From contig JAUPFV010000005.1 in assembly GCA_036936605.1 (NCBI GenBank), forward strand, positions 49,496,742 to 49,560,741: 64,000 nucleotides of DNA, given 5' to 3'. Shown here one piece after another: positions 1-9,770 of the stretch (its first letter is position 1; each line of letters begins with the position of its first letter). The position numbers were made by a program, and so were the translations under genes. The DNA comes from Limnanthes douglasii subsp. nivea (lineage: Eukaryota; Streptophyta; Magnoliopsida; Brassicales; Limnanthaceae). The notes under the pieces were generated by a model that ran no database searches, had not been told where the DNA came from, and saw only the letters and a program-made list of their open reading frames with translations.

Positions 1-482
1 GTAAAATATTTACTTGTTTAAACATCCATGTAAATATTTGGGGGCATACTCTTTCCTCCCTGGTGGCACGGGGAGGTTTTAATGAGGTGTCCGGGCTTTT
101 GAATAAAATTTGATGCCTTCTTAAAAATTTTCCAAGTGTTTTAAGTTTTGTCCTTTGTCACACTATCCGGATTGAAATAACTAAGGGCTATTTAAAATCT
201 AGCCGAAGAACTTAAACACTCTCACTATGAAATAAGTAAAGGTTATTTAAACTCTAGCCAACAAAATTGGAACAGACTATGAAAGAAGATGAGAATTGCA
301 TGAAACAAAGATATTCATTAAAATAACTTAAAGTGCCTTGGCCTTCCAAGGACTTTTCAAATTGTAAAAAAAAACAGAACAGAAAACCTATCCCGTCAGT
401 TACCGGACACGATTACAAAAAAGAATTCCTTGGCCTTCCAAGGACTTTAGTTTGGATAACTAAGTAAAAACTGAATCATGAA
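1..482. other. Post-pol spacer of A with conserved motif and CCTTGG palindromes
   Basis: Non-coding DNA between pol and aORF. Positions 43-92 carry a motif found after pol in B, D, E and G: GGCATACTCTTTCC, then a GGTGGC core, then GAGGTTTTAATGAGG. In A the core can pair as CCTCCC with GGGAGG. Two copies of the near-palindrome CCTTGGCCTTCCAAGG lie at 336-351 and 428-443, just past the aORF stop. The same palindrome type follows the aORF in B and F. Confidence 0.75.
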
Positions 483-3450
483 TTAAGGCTGAGCCTTGGA
501 AGATGGCTCACCTTCATCTGTCTTTTCCTTCCCTTTGAGATCACTCTTCTCTTCGCCAGTTTTCTCCCCGGTGTGTTCTTCATCATCTGAGGAATCACTA
601 GAGTAGCCATACCTGTCGCCTTCAGCCATCGTATGATACGGGAGGTCTTCAGGCTCAACATGAAGCCATAAATCCCCCAAGTTCTTCTTCGGAAACTTCT
701 CATGGAAGAGTAGGACCATATCAGACTTCAACTTGGCATACATCTCCTCCTGAGTGTCGATCACATTATTGGCATAAGCATCGATCTTGGCTTGAATCTT
801 AGCCTCCTGCTCCTTTAGCAAAGTCGTTTTCTCCTCGGCAGCCTTAGACACTGTATTCTCAAGAGCGATTTTGTCATTGGTCAGGTTGGTGATGATTTGA
901 TCCTTAGCTTTGGATTCTCCCTTTGAGGTGGTAAGGTCTTTCTCCAGACCGGACAGCTTCTCCCGGAGCTCTCTAATGGTGTCCTCTAAAGTGGAGACTT
1001 TTGTGGTGCTTGCCTCTTGCTTTCTCTTCAACTCCTCGGTTTCCTCCTTTAAAATTTCAGCATTGGAAGTGGCAGTGCGAAGGTCATCAGGAAGCCTCTC
1101 TTTGTCAGACTTGAGATCTTTGATGATATCAGCCTAGTTTCGGACTTATTTCTCCAACACAAGTACAGGCTGAACGTTGCTTAACAAAGAGTGGGCTATG
1201 GGATCTCTTTCACTAGAAACGCTAAAAGTATTACCATTAAAAGTGACCGTGTTGGAGGTGCTTGGAGGAAGGTAAGGCCCGGCAAAGCCATCTCTGGGAA
1301 GATTGAGGAAGTATTCACCAAGCTCACCAAGACCGGGATGTCTACTCCATCGATGTTGATATCTCCCCCTTCAACCTCATCGGTATGAAGGTCACCCGGA
1401 ATCTCCTCGGCATGCGTTGGGTCAGCAGGATCAGCTTGGAAAGAAGGCTCCGGTGCCCGGAGAGAAAGCTCGTCTCCCTTAGAAGTTTTCTTCTTCTTGG
1501 CCTCCCGGTCTGTGCCTTCGCTTCCCTGTTTACGATTTCTCTTGGAAGCCCTTGGAGGTTTTGGGAGGTTCGCTTCTTGTTTTTCAGTCTCTTGCTCCAC
1601 CACTTCCAAGAGAGCAGTATCAATTTGGCTCTAGGCTGGCCCCTCCGGGTCTGTTGGAGAATCCTTCTCTGCATCAGCAGGGTTAGCACCACCCACCACC
1701 TTCTTGCCATTCTTCTTCTTGCCTTTCATCTTGCTCGGGGCTTTGGCCCGGCCTGGCAGGAAGAGTGTCCCATCTAGTTCGTGAGTCCTCTTAAGTACAA
1801 CATCCGGAGGAGGCTGAGTGGTGAGCTCCTCCCAAGTCAAGTCTCTCCGACCTGTGGTGTTCCACAAGTGAGACCTTGCCAAGTTGCCACTGGTAAAAGC
1901 AGCATGGAATCGGTTCCCCCATTTCTCAGCGGCCCAAGCCTTGATCTTGGAGCAAGTAGCCTGCCCGACTTTCTGATAGTCACTGAACTCCTTGGGCAGT
2001 ACTGCCAAGACAAAAGTGAGACCCATTAGTTCGAACTACTTTTAAAAAAAAGGAAAAAAAGAAACAAAAGTATAAAGTGGAAAACTTACGGTCACTCCTC
2101 CACCTGCTTCTGAGGAGGCTTGGGTTCACTCCGGATTTGATCTTCTGTCCGTTCTCCCAAACACCGCTAACGAATAGGAACTGGGTCCTCCAATTCCTCT
2201 CCGCCTCCAACAGATCATCAACAACCTTGAAGTCATCCCCCATATTGAAATGGTAAAAGGGGATGTTGGGATTTCTGCACAGAGTGGCCACAGCAGCAAA
2301 CTCCTCCATTGGCAGAGGAATCCCGGAGAGCCTTGAGGCCATGATGCAGGCCATGAGGGTATACCAGGCGTTGGGGCTCAGCTGGCTCGGACAGAGTTTT
2401 ATCAGATGGAAGTATCTGACAATCTCTGGGGCTAAAGGAAATCTGAGTCCCCAGTTGAATAGCTCCGTGAACATGACAACTTCGCTCAGTTTGCAGTCCA
2501 TAGGAGTCTCCGGGTGTATGGGGATCCTGATCTTCACATTCTCCGGTATTACCCATTTTGTACGCATCCGGCCCAGCTCAGCTGTGTGGATGAACGCGTA
2601 GTTGATTTTCTGCAGGGCGAGGAGATAATTAACGCTGACCTTGTGAAAACAAGGCCCCACTTTTCCCTCGAGGCTCTCCGGCAGATCCGGATGCCTCAAA
2701 TACAGTTTTTCTTTGCCTTTGTCCTTCTTGGAAACTATTGCACTACTAGTCTGACCAGAGGGCTCAGACTCAAATGGAGCCTCTTCAATAGAGTCCTCCA
2801 TAACTTCCTCCATAATTGTTGAAGGGATTTCAGCAGCAGTAGTGGGGGGAGGGTTCAAGTTCGACTCAGCCTTGTCTCCGGACTGCTGGGCTTCTGTGTT
2901 CTGTTGGTTTCTGGCCTCCGGTAGAGTATCCGGAGCGGGTGCTTCTCTTTGGAGATTTGAACTGGTGCCCTCCGGACCGGACAACCTATCCCTAGGGGCT
3001 CTAATGGGCACCTCTGACCCGGTGCTGCTGTCTTTTTCCCCGGACTTTGAGGGAGTGTTTTTAGACCCTTGGCCTCTAACTAACCGGCCTTTCCTCCTAT
3101 CGACTAGCTTCTCAGGGGAGTGCTCCGTATCCGACCCCATAGCTATGAAGGGTGAGGGTTTTTTTTAGGCTAATAGCTGTTACTCCTGGCTCGACAGTAG
3201 GCTCTGATTCCTGAACTGAGGAACCATAGATGATGGGGGAAAGGTTGGTTTGAAATAGTTTTCTAGGCTTAGTGCCTTTAGAAGAAGAAGAGCCTTGATC
3301 TGACTCTGTGGCAGAGGTGATTGGTCTATCGACAGGCGAAGTGGGTAACCCTGCCGCAATTCGTCTTTCTCTTTCGACTTTTTGAGCCTTCTCTAACTCA
3401 GAAAGGTTGAGCCACCCGCCTTTGACCAGAGCGTTCCTCGCTGTAAACAT
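483..3450 (-). pseudogene. Antisense accessory gene (aORF) of element A, frameshifted
   Basis: Function unknown. It lies opposite to gag-pol, as described for extra antisense ORFs of Tat elements. The ATG at 3450 begins MFTARNALVKGGWLNLSELE, matched at the start of the F copy. A run of eight T (3159-3166) shifts the frame, and homology resumes at 3140. The exon 3140-2090 holds a domain of about 200 residues (KVGPCFHKVSV to NPSLLRSRW) resembling Pfam 'putative gypsy type transposon' (Transposase_28). That name is from memory. A spliceosomal intron follows (2089-2002). Exon 2 contains a W..E.WGN motif, a basic stretch (KRNRKQ, KKKKT), a probable coiled coil and the tail SDMVLLFHEKFPKKNLGDLW. 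Further frameshifts near 1650 and 1300 and stops near 1137 break it. Confidence 0.8.
2002..2089 (-). other. Spliceosomal intron of the A aORF
   Basis: Read on the - strand, the exon end is followed by GTAAGTTTTCC. The segment is pyrimidine-rich and ends TTGTCTTGGCAG before a codon run for LPKEFSDY. Removing 88 bp restores the reading frame and the protein alignment to F, which has an intron at the same codon. Confidence 0.8.
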
Positions 3451-3533
3451 AAACTATCGAACAAAGTGTTTGCTTTAGAGAGAGAGCTTTGGGAAATTTT
3501 GCAGAGTAAATGTGAAGCAACCAATCAGAGAGC

Positions 3534-3543
3534 GACACGTGTC
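3534..3543. promoter_or_regulatory. G-box GACACGTGTC upstream of the A aORF
   Basis: A perfect 10-bp palindrome containing the plant bZIP/ABRE-type core ACACGTGT, 84-93 bp upstream of the aORF start. The F aORF carries the same ten bases (52399-52408) in the same local context (GTGGGACACGTGTC). The D aORF has GACACGTGTG at 29750-29759. No clear TATA box is seen in A, whose upstream region is shorter than that of F. Confidence 0.55.
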
Positions 3544-3695
3544 CCACGAACTCTGGCAAAAACCATTTTGAATTTGTGAAGCTTTATCAGTCCGGATAAA
3601 CCCATAGCCCAAATTGACAGACCTGTCCGGATTAAAACTACCTCGATGTCGGACTGTTTTTCAGGTCTTTGACAAGAGTATTTGCACAAACACCT

Positions 3696-3709
3696 AAAAA
3701 AGGGGCTCC
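3696..3709 (+). other. Polypurine tract of A
   Basis: AAAAAAGGGGCTCC sits directly before the 3' LTR start (TGATGAG). This is the expected position for the plus-strand primer of an LTR retrotransposon. Confidence 0.65.
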
Positions 3710-4118
3710 TGATGAGTCTGAATCCTGCATGCTCCCCGGACAAGGACAGATCGGTCCAAGCTCTCCGGACCGGACAGATCACTTCGAACACTTAGCTCAA
3801 AGGACTGTTCGAACTATGACAAAAGTACTAAAAAACCTAAACACTACTTGACTAAGCTACTTGCTCTCCTACTTAAGAGCTCATGGGTCTTTGAACATGA
3901 CCCGGGTCCATTTAACATGATCCGAAAGCCCATAAGGGCCCAAACATGAGGGTATAAATACCCAACCACCTGCATTAAGTGTGGGTAATGAGAATTAACT
4001 GCGACCAACCAGCTTAATTATCTCTCTACTCTCTACACTAAAGCTAAAACACTCACATACTACTATTAAACACCAAACAAATTACAAGCCTACCCTCAGG
4101 CGATAATTATCCACACCA
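3710..4118 (+). repeat. 3' LTR of element A
   Basis: A 409-bp LTR from TGATGAGTCTG to CCACACCA. It shares the 3' half of the B LTR, including TATA box TATAAATA (3953-3960) within GGGTATAAATACCCAACCAC, the CATTAA...GGGTAATGAGAATT block, and the TACCCTCAGG...CCACACCA end. It is directly followed by foreign sequence (gag of C). Confidence 0.85.
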
Positions 4119-5135
4119 ATTGCTACTTGTTCAAAGCAATCAACCAACCCATTTTTGGTGTTTACAAAGCGACTTATGTATTCTTTTAGAGATTTGTTCG
4201 GTTCTTGGGCACAATGGATGATTGTGTCTCCATTGCCCTTCACCTCCTTACTTTCAACAAACTGTCTCCGAAAGGCCACCCAAAAAGTATCAAAATTTCT
4301 GATGCATCCCTGTGGTAGGCTGTTATACCACTTCAGGGCACTCCCCGTAAAGGATTGGGAGAATGCTCTACAAAGTAACTTGTCGTCATCATAAAAAATT
4401 TGAACTGTTCCAAGTGGTTGTCCAGATCTTTACCAGCCATCGTATTTTTCCATTTTTGTACTGTCAAACCTCTTAGGAAAGTTTCCGGACAGGATCTTAA
4501 AAGACAGTGGAGATTGTCTCCAATTCCGGCCACGACTGAAGACGGTATCCTCATTAGGAGTTGCAAAGATACATGGCTCATCATGGAAGGAAAAAGGATC
4601 CATCACTATCCGATCTATGTGTCTCCGGCTATGAGACGATCCTTTGCCTATATGCCTCTTTAACTTTCCATGCCTGTCCATTTTTCTCGAATACTTCTTA
4701 ACTAACTTTTGTTTCTTTTTAGAACGGCCCTCGTCACTGCTGGATGACAAGGATTCTTCAAATCCATCTTCGCCCGAGGAGCTGCTGGAAGATTCTGAGT
4801 CTGAATCAGAGCTCTCTACCGGTTTAGACCGGTGAGATTTTTTTGGAGCTAGCATGAGTCTTTTTCGTACTCACATGGGTTTTCGAGGGCTCATGCTCTC
4901 TAGGGTTGTCAGTATGATGAGAAAATGACGCCTTTCATATCTCTTTTATGCCCATCTTCTCCCTTTCCGCCCTCAGAGCTTCTATTTCAAATTTTAATCT
5001 GTCACGCTTCTCGATAGTATATTCATCATTTTCTCCCACCACTTCGAGCAAAGCTGGTGGTACTTCTGGTACGTCCGGATTCATCCAAACCGGTTTTTTC
5101 TGATGGTTTTGAATGCTAGATTCAGGCACCGTTGT
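4119..5135 (-). pseudogene. gag of element C (5' part, frameshifted and truncated)
   Basis: Encodes the start of the structural (capsid-like) Gag polyprotein. The N-terminal part (to about 4935) has VWMNPDVPEVPP and a charged helix ending EIEALRAERE. A Ser-rich acidic segment and a basic KKSHRSKP / RSKKKQKL segment follow (4855-4430). Then comes the conserved NWRQSPLS and MEKYDG block, and the gag core WVAFRRQF..SKEVKGN, TIIHCAQEPNKSLKEYISRF. The same blocks occur in B at 10019-10779. Frameshifts fall between 4440 and 4330 and near 4280, and the A insertion at 4119 removes the rest. No clear ATG was found near the primer site. Confidence 0.8.
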
Positions 5136-5138
5136 CAA

Positions 5139-5156
5139 CTCCCACTGTGGTCGCCA
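5139..5156 (-). other. tRNA primer-binding site of C
   Basis: On the - strand TGGCGACCACAGTGGGAG starts three bases after the LTR end. It is identical to the site of B (9746-9763). As recalled, it is the complement of the 3' end of plant tRNA-Arg(UCG) including CCA. Confidence 0.8.
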
Positions 5157-5159
5157 ATT

Positions 5160-5534
5160 TGATGTAGTTTATTTTTGTTTGAGGGTAATTTTGTCTAGAT
5201 ATTTGTGGAATTTTGAGGGTATTTAATGTTTGGATAGAATTTAGAGGGAGAATTGAGCTACCTGGTTGTATTTAATTTTCATTACCCTCATTTAATGAAA
5301 GTGGTTGGGTATTTATACCCTAAATGGTGGGCCATATGGGCTTTCGGGTTGACTTATGGATTCAGGTCGAGTTCAAAGACCCATTAGTTCTAAGCAGGTA
5401 GATAATTAGCTTAGTCACGAAGTGATTAAGTTTTTAGTGCATTAGTTCTGTCCGGTCGGTTCAGTGGGTAGATGTTGTCCGAATTGCCTCTGTCCGGTTC
5501 TCATATAGTGTGACAACAAATTCCGAACTCATCA
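5160..5534 (-). repeat. 5' LTR of element C
   Basis: A 375-bp LTR reading on the - strand from TGATGAGTTCGG to ACTACATCA, with TG...CA ends. A TATA-type block (GGTATTTATACCC on +, about 5315-5329) lies at the position seen in the other family I LTRs. The flank (AATGC from 5535) is presumably one half of a target duplication whose partner is off-window. Confidence 0.85.
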
Positions 5535-5714
5535 AATGCTAGTTCAAATTTATAAAAGTTCAAATAATATTTCATGTCATTAAACTAATTAAAAATATAA
5601 AATCTATTTAAAATGGAGGTTTATTTCACATCGTGTTAAAAATACTGGTATTCATGAGGAGATAATACCTCGTCAGAGTAAAATATTAATGATTAAAATG
5701 CTAAACAACTCAAG

Positions 5715-5718
<4 letters not shown>

Positions 5719-5763
<45 letters not shown>
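5719..5763. repeat. (TA)n microsatellite
   Basis: About 22 uninterrupted TA units. It can form cruciform DNA and is likely length-variable between individuals. Confidence 0.95.
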
Positions 5764-5765
<2 letters not shown>

Positions 5766-6889
5766 CACAAACCTTCTCGCTCACACTTTTGTTCACCCTA
5801 TAAATAAAGGGTATCACTATACATATGATACAAATAATCCTAAAAAATGAATATTTAACATATGTCAAATAAGACACGTGCAATAATTCATTACACTTTG
5901 ATACTTGATAATTACCAATTTATCATTTAACCGGTTCGGATAATCTTATAATGTTATAATAGACCTGAAATCTTTTAAGCTTTTTACAAGGTACAACTCA
6001 TTATTCTCTTGAGTTTAATTGTTTTTTATCTCGTCCATTATATGTTGCTTATTTTTTACAATGCCTTCTGCAAGGTAAACCTCATCATTCTCTTGATATC
6101 GTCTAACTACATTTATCTCGTCCACTATGTGCTACTAATCTCATCCAGCCTATCTTGAGATGTTTCTCGTCATGTATATGTTAAATACATACATCAATGT
6201 CACCATATCCTTTTCTATCATCATGTACCCATTAACTACTTGTATAAATGTTGTTATGTATTTATCTCTTCTACGAGGTATTGCATAGCTAATCAACCTT
6301 ATCTTAAGGAATATCTTGTCATATATGATGCTTGTGTAATAACCTTTATTTGTTCTATAAACAATATTATATAATACTCATGTTACAAACCATTACATCT
6401 ATAATAATAATATAAACCATCTAGTAAGACATGCTCTTATCAGGGCTTCACATTATCCTTAAATCAAATATATCATATATGTTTATGGACTATAAACACA
6501 ATTTGAACAAGGTAAGGTTAATATATTTTTATTAATTATTTTAGACTAGTATTAGCTTATATCATTTTAAAACTGTACATATTTAAATTAATAAACATGT
6601 TGCTTGATATTATGCCTTGCATGCAGATGGTTTGATGATAATCAGACTTAACGACTTAAAATAAATGACTCGATAATGTGACAAAACAGAACTTTTACTT
6701 TCACGAATAGCTATAAATCATAATTTTTACTCTTAAATCGGTGATGAAGATCTAATTCAATAACGTATATAAATGGAAGATCAACTTCAATATTTCTTTT
6801 GCCAAATATTCTTTATGAGAGCTTATATCCTTAAAAATATTTCTCTTTACAAATACTTATTAAAATAAATAGTGTCATATCGCAATAAT

Positions 6890-7581
6890 TTGATGATGTA
6901 TTACTCTGCACAATCATCAACCCTAAATTCCAGTCAGGTATACTCCTTGTTTCTTAACATTTGTTTTCTAGTCATAATAGTATGTAAGACAAAGCTCACG
7001 AATAATTTGATAAGATTTGTTCATGTAGTATATTATTTTTCTAATCAGATTTGTTCATATAACACTTCAATTTCTTAAGCACGTTCACAAAACGGCCAAA
7101 CATCTAGTAAGTTTGGCGAATTTGAAAATCATTCAAGTAACAAGTCTAATATTGTTCTATAGATATTTTTATGAGAACTAAACTGATAGTCCGACTGTTA
7201 AGTCATATATTATTGTTTATCACAAAACGTGTATTAAATATATTATTGTTTTAACTACTTATATGACACTTATACAATATGCAGTCTTGATTATCCTACT
7301 TGAAACCGTTAATCATGATAGTGCCTCGTCTTCTTATAATCCAGATCCAAATAATTTACCAATCGTAGCCACGAAAGAAACTTAAACAAAATATAATCCA
7401 CTTGTAACAATAATTGTTTCTAAGAGTTTTTTAATCTTAATCATACATATATCTTGAGGATGAAGAAGAATACACGATACATCATAAATGGGGTATTCCA
7501 AATGACAAATTACGTCGTCATCTTAAGGATGGAGATCTTCCAATTGATGTGAAAGATATTGAAGTTTTTTTTCCACAGTAA
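6890..7581 (+). pseudogene. Possible multi-exon gene remnant, unrecognised
   Basis: Not recognised as any family. Several short segments look coding and have plausible splice borders. 6890-6936 reads NNLMMYYSAQSSTLNSSQ and ends before GTATAC. 7083-7161 reads about RSQNGQTSSKFGEFENHSSN after an AG. 7284-7384 reads about ETVNHDSASSSYNPDPNN and ends at a stop. 7441-7581 is open for 46 codons, includes EYTIHHKWGIPNDKLRRHLK, and ends at TAA. Balanced amino-acid composition in such AT-rich DNA suggests real exons, now decayed or with exons missing. No start codon or promoter can be assigned. Chance cannot be excluded. Confidence 0.3.
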
Positions 7582-9375
7582 CCTAAATAAGAGCATTCGA
7601 TTTTTCATCCATCTTAAATTACAAAAAATATTTTAATATATAATGATATGTATATCACAACTATGGATGGAAAACCTTAGCTAGGTTAATTATTACTTCA
7701 GTCATCTTAAAGAACTTTGGTACCATCATAAATCCTTTCATAGTGTAAGTTCTTTAAAATAGCAAAAAACCTATTATATTACTTTACTCTCCTATATGTT
7801 TCTCGTGTCGTTAATTTACCAGATTCAGAGATTCAGACTAGGTATAAAAAAATTCTTCTATGTTAGTGAAAATTGAGAATCCAATTCGTTAACTGGTATT
7901 GACCAAACCAAATAATAATAGATAACAACAAGTAAGATATGAAATAACTATGCATCAAACTTTCTTTAAGGAATACAAAGACGGTCGTCCCATTCTCTAA
8001 ACAATTAACTCGTATTGGTTCTAAATTGTATATTATTTACTCGAATCAAATATCGATCATAATCACTTATCTTCGGCCTAAAAATCATAATATTCACAAT
8101 TCACACTTAAAATGAATCGATATAACATTTATTTTTTGAAGTAAAACTCCAAATTAGTCAGGAATGGATGAAAATACAAGAAACATATTATACCTATTGT
8201 GGAAGTTGTTATAGAGGACGTTGAAGGTTTGCAACCCTAAATTTCGGTGGAGATTGGTTTCATCAATGGAAAGAGCATCATTCTACTCGCTTTTGCTCAA
8301 ATCCGCTTAATTTAAACGTTATATTTTTTAATGATTGCATCTCTCCTTTCTTTAGAAAAACAAAACAAAGTCTATTGGGAAAATATTTTTCCAAACTGCA
8401 ATGAACTTAACGAAGTCGATAGGTTTTATTAATTTAAATTACAAAAATAGTAATATTAAACAAAATAATAGATGTATTTATCAGTTAGCTACTAAATATA
8501 TAAAAAATTATTAGTAAATTTTCCATATGTATTTTTTTATCATTTTCGTATTGTGTTTTTTAAAAACATTATATAATTTTTACTAACATTTCATCAATAA
8601 ACACAAATTTGCCAATTGTCTACAAAATATTTTTTTCAAACTTTCAATTAAAATATTTATTGGACCAAAGCTAATTTCTTAACAAAATCATCGATAAATT
8701 CAGTATATACAAGATATCTAGATTCGATAAAATCGAGCAAAATTATCAAAAACTTAAGATTTTATGAACTTTGAAAACAAAATTAAGTTTAAAATTTAAA
8801 CTTTAATAATATCATCTGAAAAAGTAGTTTATGCATCTAATAACTTCACAACATATTCGAGTTATAGAAAAATTATATTGGACAATTTTCTTATTTTGTA
8901 TAAAGTAAACCAAATTTTGGTATATTATTTTTACGTATTGTGTAAGATATGATATATTTTATTGAACCATTTGTTAGGATTTATGTCGACTGATTCCTAA
9001 GTTCATATATTGAAGAACTATACTACACTTCTCTACGTATTTTGTAAATGGTCTATGATGTTGTTCATCTGAACCATCATATATGCCATAGTATAATATT
9101 CTTAGCAAATTAATATTCTTAGCAAATTATTTAACTTCGATCTTAAAAGTTGCTAATTTGTCTTAAGGCTTCTAATTTATCATTAATAATGTATAGATAT
9201 ATACCAAGAGAAGTCACCCATAGTATAATTTATTATTATTTAACTGTAATGTTTAATAAATTTTGTTATATATAAGTTATTATTCATTGCTAAATATATA
9301 GTGTCCACCACAGTATCATGTAAATAAGCATAAATTATATTTTACTTGATAGATGAGTATTTCACGATCACTAAG

Positions 9376-9742
9376 TGATGAGTTCGGATATTTGAGTTAC
9401 TATGTCTTCACTTAATCCGATGGGCAATTCGGACCACATCACTATAATAAAATTCTAAACAAGACAAATGTGTTAAATGTTGACTAAGGTAGCTGCTGGT
9501 CACTTCAAACCAGATTACTAATGGGTTATTAAACTTAACCCAACTGCATGATCCGACCGAATAAGCCCATGGGTCAGTAATTAAATATAAATATCCCAAC
9601 CACTTTCATTAATGGGGGTAATAAGAATTTATTACTAGTAGACCAGTTAGTTATCTCTCTACTCACCACTCTAAACATTAAATTCCACAAAACATCCAAA
9701 ACACTTTACGAGATTACCCTCAGATAGAAATAAACCACACCA
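9376..9742 (+). repeat. 5' LTR of element B
   Basis: 367 bp, from TGATGAGTTCGGA to AACCACACCA. The TATA box TATAAATA is at 9586-9593, followed by TCCCAACCAC as in the A LTR. The end is fixed by the primer site three bases on. Confidence 0.85.
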
Positions 9743-9745
9743 AAC

Positions 9746-9763
9746 TGGCGACCACAGTGGGAG
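9746..9763 (+). other. tRNA primer-binding site of B
   Basis: TGGCGACCACAGTGGGAG, identical to C. It fits the 3' end of tRNA-Arg(UCG) as recalled. Confidence 0.8.
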
Positions 9764-9770
9764 CACGACG

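Larger units (their letters stand above)
1..4118 (+). mobile_element. Element A: 3' part of a Tat-lineage Ty3/gypsy retrotransposon
   Basis: The window opens just past the pol gene of a + strand element. It contains the spacer after pol, the antisense gene (aORF, - strand), a purine tract and a 3' LTR ending at 4118. The order matches element B (9376-16040) and complete element D (20189-30483), which is how the boundaries were set. Directly after the LTR the sequence becomes the gag of element C on the opposite strand, so A inserted into C. The left end and the other copy of the target duplication (expected ATTGC, as at 4119-4123) lie outside the window. Confidence 0.88.
4119..5534 (-). mobile_element. 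Element C: 5' end of a family I Tat element, interrupted by A
   Basis: On the - strand this reads 5' LTR (5534 to 5160), primer site, then gag down to 4119, where element A starts. The gag breaks off inside the Retrotrans_gag-like domain, at the codons matching NTKNGLVDCFE in B. The rest of C should lie to the left, beyond A and outside the window. Confidence 0.85.
5535..9375. other. AT-rich intergenic stretch without a clear gene
   Basis: About 3.8 kb between elements C and B. It is very AT-rich with no long open reading frame. It contains a TA microsatellite (5719-5763) and the short exon-like segments listed at 6890-7581. On the - strand near 8290-8220 there is a short leader-like AAATTTAGGGTTGC sequence, but no reading frame follows that could be supported. 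Confidence 0.6.

Noticed and set aside
1191..3168. Several + strand open frames opposite to the A aORF (for example 2263-2601, 2842-3168)
   Set aside because: They are shadows of the antisense coding region. They show no homology to gag-pol domains and are not kept in D or F.
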